DNA from: HGM11416 sp964532155
GTDB taxonomy: Bacteria > Bacillota > Clostridia > Christensenellales > Borkfalkiaceae
Direction of reading: 5' to 3'
Assembly: GCA_964532155.1 (NCBI GenBank)
Contig: CAZHGN010000052.1
Location: 1 to 9,199, forward strand
Length of the DNA stretch: 9,199 bases
Each line of letters begins with the position of its first letter. Position 1 is the stretch's first letter. The translations under genes and the position numbers were made by a program. Below, one piece after another: positions 6,708 to 9,199 of this stretch. Under the pieces are notes generated by a model. The model was given only the letters and a program-made list of their open reading frames with translations. It was not told the DNA's origin and searched no databases.

Positions 6708-6720
6708 GCGTATAATACGC
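6708..6720. promoter_or_regulatory. Second leader dyad, GCGTAT-T-ATACGC
   Basis: A perfect 13-base inverted repeat with 6-base arms around one base. It contains a plus-strand TATAAT (6711-6716), but no gene follows on that strand. A shorter dyad, TTCGCGAA (6683-6690), lies between it and the 14-bp palindrome. Confidence 0.4.
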
Positions 6721-6799
6721 CCGGTACTCGATTACGCCGGTTTGTAACCAAAACGCGCAAGAGCAAAAGTTACGCGATAATCTTTTTGACTACAACACA

Positions 6800-6828
6800 A
6801 TTAAATTCGGTAATAATAACAGAGTCAA
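6800..6828 (-). promoter_or_regulatory. Sigma70-type promoter of the DUF4127-epimerase operon
   Basis: On the minus strand TTGACT (6828-6823, 5 of 6) is followed after exactly 17 bases by TTTAAT (6805-6800, 5 of 6). Transcription should start near 6793, giving a leader of about 150 bases that contains the dyads at 6708-6720, 6683-6690 and 6662-6675. Confidence 0.7.
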
Positions 6829-6835
6829 CTCCTTT

Positions 6836-6878
6836 TGTCTCGGCGTAAATCGCCGAGACACCTCCGACGGCACGGAGG
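6836..6878. repeat. Two tandem hairpins next to the DUF4127 promoter
   Basis: The first is a perfect 10-bp stem, TGTCTCGGCG (6836-6845) with CGCCGAGACA (6851-6860), loop TAAAT. The second follows with no gap: CCTCCG (6861-6866) with CGGAGG (6873-6878), loop ACGGCA. On the minus strand they are followed by AAAAGG and then the -35 box, so there is no U tract. On the plus strand they are followed by CTTGTTT. They may insulate the promoter, act as a weak rightward terminator, or form part of an unrecognised RNA. Confidence 0.6.
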
Positions 6879-7082
6879 CTTGTTTAATGTGTTTGCCTAA
6901 CTATCAAAATACCGTTAATTTCGTAATAAATATTACCACATAATAAACAAAATAGCAAGCCGTTTTACCGAAAATAACGATTAACGCACTTGCTTTTGCG
7001 TCGTTTGCAAAATTGTTTGTTATAAGCCATTATGTTTTATATGCCTCCACCGCCCTTTATACAAGAGTTTTGGTCGGGCACC
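6879..7082. other. AT-rich intergenic stretch without a recognisable gene
   Basis: This is the upstream half of the roughly 550-base non-coding gap. I see no credible coding region, RNA gene or repeat. A short dyad GTAAT-AAAT-ATTAC lies at 6923-6936. On the minus strand two TATAAA-like -10 boxes, near 7050 and 7030, each have only a TTG-type -35 at 17 bases. These are too weak to call. Confidence 0.5.
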
Positions 7083-7131
7083 AAAAAAAATTAACCGCGA
7101 GGTAAGCGAGGAAACGCTTACTTCGCGGTTA
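7083..7131 (-). terminator. Strong Rho-independent terminator of the surface-protein gene
   Basis: A 17-bp stem with one G.U pair joins 7092-7108 to 7115-7131 around a 6-base loop. On the minus strand it is followed by A and then eight T (7090-7083). It lies about 80 bases after the stop codon at 7210. The gene is therefore transcribed separately from the DUF4127 operon. A 10-bp palindrome AACTTAAGTT (7157-7166) lies in the short 3' untranslated region. Confidence 0.93.
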
Positions 7132-7209
7132 CTGTTTAACTTAAAAACTCATTTGGAACTTAAGTTGTTATACTGTAAATCTCCTTGGTTTTCAGTTATT
7201 GAGTTTTGA

Positions 7210-9192
7210 TTATTCACCTGCTTCGGTAGAAGTCGGCTGAGTGAATTTTACGCGGAGAACTACGCACTTACTCTCGTAAGTGTAAGTTGCGCCATTGCCC
7301 GATACGTCAAAGACGATTTCATAAGTCTTATCGTAGCCGTTACCCTCGGCTTCGACTACGGCTTTTATCTCCGCAACGGAAAGTTTCGTAATGTCGATCG
7401 CGTTCCAAGTTTCAACGGCAAACTTTGCCGTAACACCATCTATAGTAGAACCCGTTATTTTAGTACCGTTAAGAGTTACGCGGAAAATATAATTGCCATC
7501 ATTACTTCTTACGGTCGGCAATTTGATTTCCACTGTTTCGCCGCTTAATTCAACGGTCTGAACGTCGGTATAAACCTTTAATCCACCCATTGAGTTATTC
7601 GTAGTCGTGGTGGACCCAATATATTCATAGTCTGCAACGTAGAATTTGCAATTCGTATACAGATTACCATCACCGACGGACTCGGCAGGAGTATATTCGT
7701 TAATTATTCCTCCCGCACTGTCACCTGAACCTATTAAATACTTGAACTTAATACCTTCCGCGTGAACAGTGAAGTTAGTAAAAGTACATCTCTTAACATG
7801 ACTTCTTGCAACTATGCCTACCAAGTCTGAAAAATCAGTAGAATTTTCATAAGGAGCAATATTAACTATCACATTTTCAATCGTAGCATCAAATACATCT
7901 CCACCGCCAGCAAATATAGAACAATTCTTTGCCCAGCTATAGACAGTACCGCTCATAGTTAAGTTTTTAACAGTTCCGCGTAAAGCCCCGAAAATACTGT
8001 AATTGCAAAAATCTATTCCTGTTATACTATGACCCAAACCGTCAAGCGTACCAAAGAATCCCTTCCCTGCTTCTGTAGATGTGCTAGCCCAGTCCTTAAA
8101 GTTTTCGCCATTATAGCTGAACTCGTTTTCAACATTACCGCCAGCAATATCGTTGCCTAAAACGTAATACTTGCCTTCACCGAACTTATCATCAACACCA
8201 TTGCGATAAGTTACCCTGTAAAGAAGTTGTTCCCAAGTGGTTATAACTTCGGTTACATAAAGAACCTTCATCGGCAACTTTCTTAAAACGTGACCGTCTT
8301 TTTCGAGCGTTACACTTACCGTATGAGAACCAAACGCATTGTTTATTAAACCAAGGAATTGGGTTGTATTTATAATGGAATCGGCATCATATATAGAAGT
8401 ACCATTATAAACGATATCCGTTATAGTGTAGTCGGTAAATGCCGCAGGCAATACACTATAGAAAGAAAGTGTACCCTCGTCATTTTCGACCGTGCCTATT
8501 ACTTGCTCATAATCGTTAATTCCATCAACCACGTTTATGCCTTCTTGAATAACAGTTCCATTAAGCGAATAATCATATGACTTAACATAGAAATTAAGAT
8601 TAGTAAAATCGTTATTTTCAACTAATAGGAAATATCCTTGACCTACAAGGTAACCGAGTTGAGACCCGGGAGCATAGACGTTAATGTCTTTAAAGATACA
8701 CTTAAATGAGTTTTGACCGGTTATTACACCATGAGCAGACATTTGATCATAACTTAATGCTTTTTCAAATAATATGTTAATATTTTCAAACGTTACACCT
8801 TCGAATGCACCGAATAAACTCGAGGGGGTATAATTTGAGCTCCAACCGTTTACCGTAAAGTCAATATTCTTTACGATAGCATTTTTCATTACACCGAACA
8901 AGCCACCGTAAGTTCCCTCTACTCCGATAATCACATGCTCTCTTCCGTCAAGAGTTCCGCTAAAACCAAATTTCGCAGGTTCAGCAGTTCTTACACTGTC
9001 TTGAGTGGCCTTCGTATACGTCGTTTCGCCAATGGTATGCGAGTCGATTGTACCGGCTTTGATATCAGAACCGAGGATGTAATAAGTACCTTCGCCAAAG
9101 AAGCTAGTGGCATTGCCGGGAACCTCATCGGTACCTTTGTAAGATTGGAAAGTATGCAAGAAGGTCGTCCAGTCGGTAACAACGCCGGTTAC
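7210..9192 (-). repeat. Protein-level tandem repeat of about 312 residues
   Basis: Module A begins at FVTGVVTDWTTFL (about 9195-9157) and module B at YVTEVITTWEQLL (about 8259-8221), a spacing of 936 bases or 312 codons. Equivalent landmarks recur in order: the YYILG strand, the GTLDG turn, FYVKSYDY/FYVADYEY, then the Ig-like part with IVYNGTSI/VTLNGTKI. The copies are clearly diverged, which suggests an old duplication. More copies may lie outside the window. Confidence 0.75.
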
Positions 9193-9199
9193 AAAAGTT
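7210..9199 (-). CDS. Large repetitive beta-helix, probably secreted or surface protein (C-terminal part)
   Basis: The frame is open from the window end through at least 662 codons to TAA at 7210, so the N-terminus is missing. The first possible start inside the window is a TTG at 9159, which is within a repeat and not credible. The protein is rich in Gly, Thr, Ser, Asn, Tyr and Val. Two modules share GEGTYYILGSDI/GEGKYYVLGNDI, then FSGTLDGREHVIIGV/FFGTLDGLGHSITGI, then LFGVMKNAIVKNI/IFGALRGTVKNLTM. This 'F.GTLDG.GH.I.GI...GLFG....VKNL' pattern is typical of right-handed beta-helix (GLUG-like) extracellular proteins. Each helix leads into an Ig-like strand-rich part. The C-terminus ends QPTSTEAGE with no LPXTG motif or membrane anchor. 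Adhesin, glycan-binding or S-layer-associated roles are possible. I cannot assign one. Confidence 0.85.
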   Translation of the reverse strand, partial: TFVTGVVTDWTTFLHTFQSYKGTDEVPGNATSFFGEGTYYILGSDIKAGTIDSHTIGETTYTKATQDSVRTAEPAKFGFSGTLDGREHVIIGVEGTYGGLFGVMKNAIVKNIDFTVNGWSSNYTPSSLFGAFEGVTFENINILFEKALSYDQMSAHGVITGQNSFKCIFKDINVYAPGSQLGYLVGQGYFLLVENNDFTNLNFYVKSYDYSLNGTVIQEGINVVDGINDYEQVIGTVENDEGTLSFYSVLPAAFTDYTITDIVYNGTSIYDADSIINTTQFLGLINNAFGSHTVSVTLEKDGHVLRKLPMKVLYVTEVITTWEQLLYRVTYRNGVDDKFGEGKYYVLGNDIAGGNVENEFSYNGENFKDWASTSTEAGKGFFGTLDGLGHSITGIDFCNYSIFGALRGTVKNLTMSGTVYSWAKNCSIFAGGGDVFDATIENVIVNIAPYENSTDFSDLVGIVARSHVKRCTFTNFTVHAEGIKFKYLIGSGDSAGGIINEYTPAESVGDGNLYTNCKFYVADYEYIGSTTTTNNSMGGLKVYTDVQTVELSGETVEIKLPTVRSNDGNYIFRVTLNGTKITGSTIDGVTAKFAVETWNAIDITKLSVAEIKAVVEAEGNGYDKTYEIVFDVSGNGATYTYESKCVVLRVKFTQPTSTEAGE

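Noticed and set aside
6711..6716. Plus-strand TATAAT inside the dyad at 6708-6720 as a rightward promoter
   Set aside because: No plus-strand gene follows and there is no suitable -35. The hexamer is explained by the dyad.
6962..7028. A 21-codon minus-strand frame (MAYNKQFCKRRKSK...) in the intergenic stretch
   Set aside because: The only purine-rich element, GGAGG, is about 13 bases from the ATG, and the peptide shows no family or conserved feature.
7077..7088. GGCACCAAAAAA, identical to 65-76 at the 3' end of the tRNA-Leu, as a possible attachment-site repeat
   Set aside because: Half of the 12 bases are poly-A, the interval contains housekeeping genes and no integrase, and the match does not extend into the T arm. 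Chance is the simplest explanation.
1..9199. CRISPR array, insertion sequence, integrase or toxin-antitoxin pair
   Set aside because: No regularly spaced direct repeats, transposase or recombinase motifs, or paired small genes of that kind were seen on either strand.

Overview
The window looks like a piece of a bacterial chromosome, most likely from an anaerobic Bacillota (Clostridia-type, possibly gut-associated) organism. The reasons are strong AGGAG-type ribosome binding sites, sigma70-like promoters, U-tract hairpin terminators, a CCA-encoding tRNA-Leu, and a DUF4127 gene paired with an AGE-family epimerase. The taxonomic call is an inference and is not firm. Base composition is uneven. 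Hand counts of single 60-base rows give about 30-35% G+C in the restriction-modification genes and in the surface-protein row sampled, and about 45-57% in cysK, the epimerase and the DUF4127 gene.

Layout. Positions 1-71 are the 3' part of a plus-strand tRNA-Leu(CAA), followed by its terminator. All protein genes are on the minus strand. Positions 2588-227 hold a compact three-gene restriction-modification operon, read as Dam-class adenine methyltransferase with an N-terminal helix-turn-helix, then a small PD-(D/E)xK endonuclease, then a second DNA methyltransferase. It has its own promoter and converges on the tRNA. Next comes cysK (cysteine synthase, start at 3719). A two-gene operon follows, DUF4127 protein (6643-5150) then N-acylglucosamine 2-epimerase family protein (5138-3921), driven by a good promoter at 6800-6828 through a leader of about 150 bases with several dyads. 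A non-coding stretch of about 550 bases (6644-7209) carries this leader, two tandem hairpins and a strong terminator. Beyond it lies the C-terminal part of a large repetitive, probably secreted beta-helix protein that runs off the window end.

How the genes work together. The three AT-rich restriction genes form one defence unit, probably acquired, inserted between a tRNA gene and a cysteine biosynthesis gene. The Dam-class enzyme may also control the operon through its fused DNA-binding domain. The DUF4127 and epimerase genes are translationally coupled and probably act in one sugar or amino-sugar pathway. I see no wholly new system. The least described elements are the HTH-methyltransferase fusion with a very short nuclease of unassigned specificity, the DUF4127-epimerase pair with its structured leader, and the modular surface protein.
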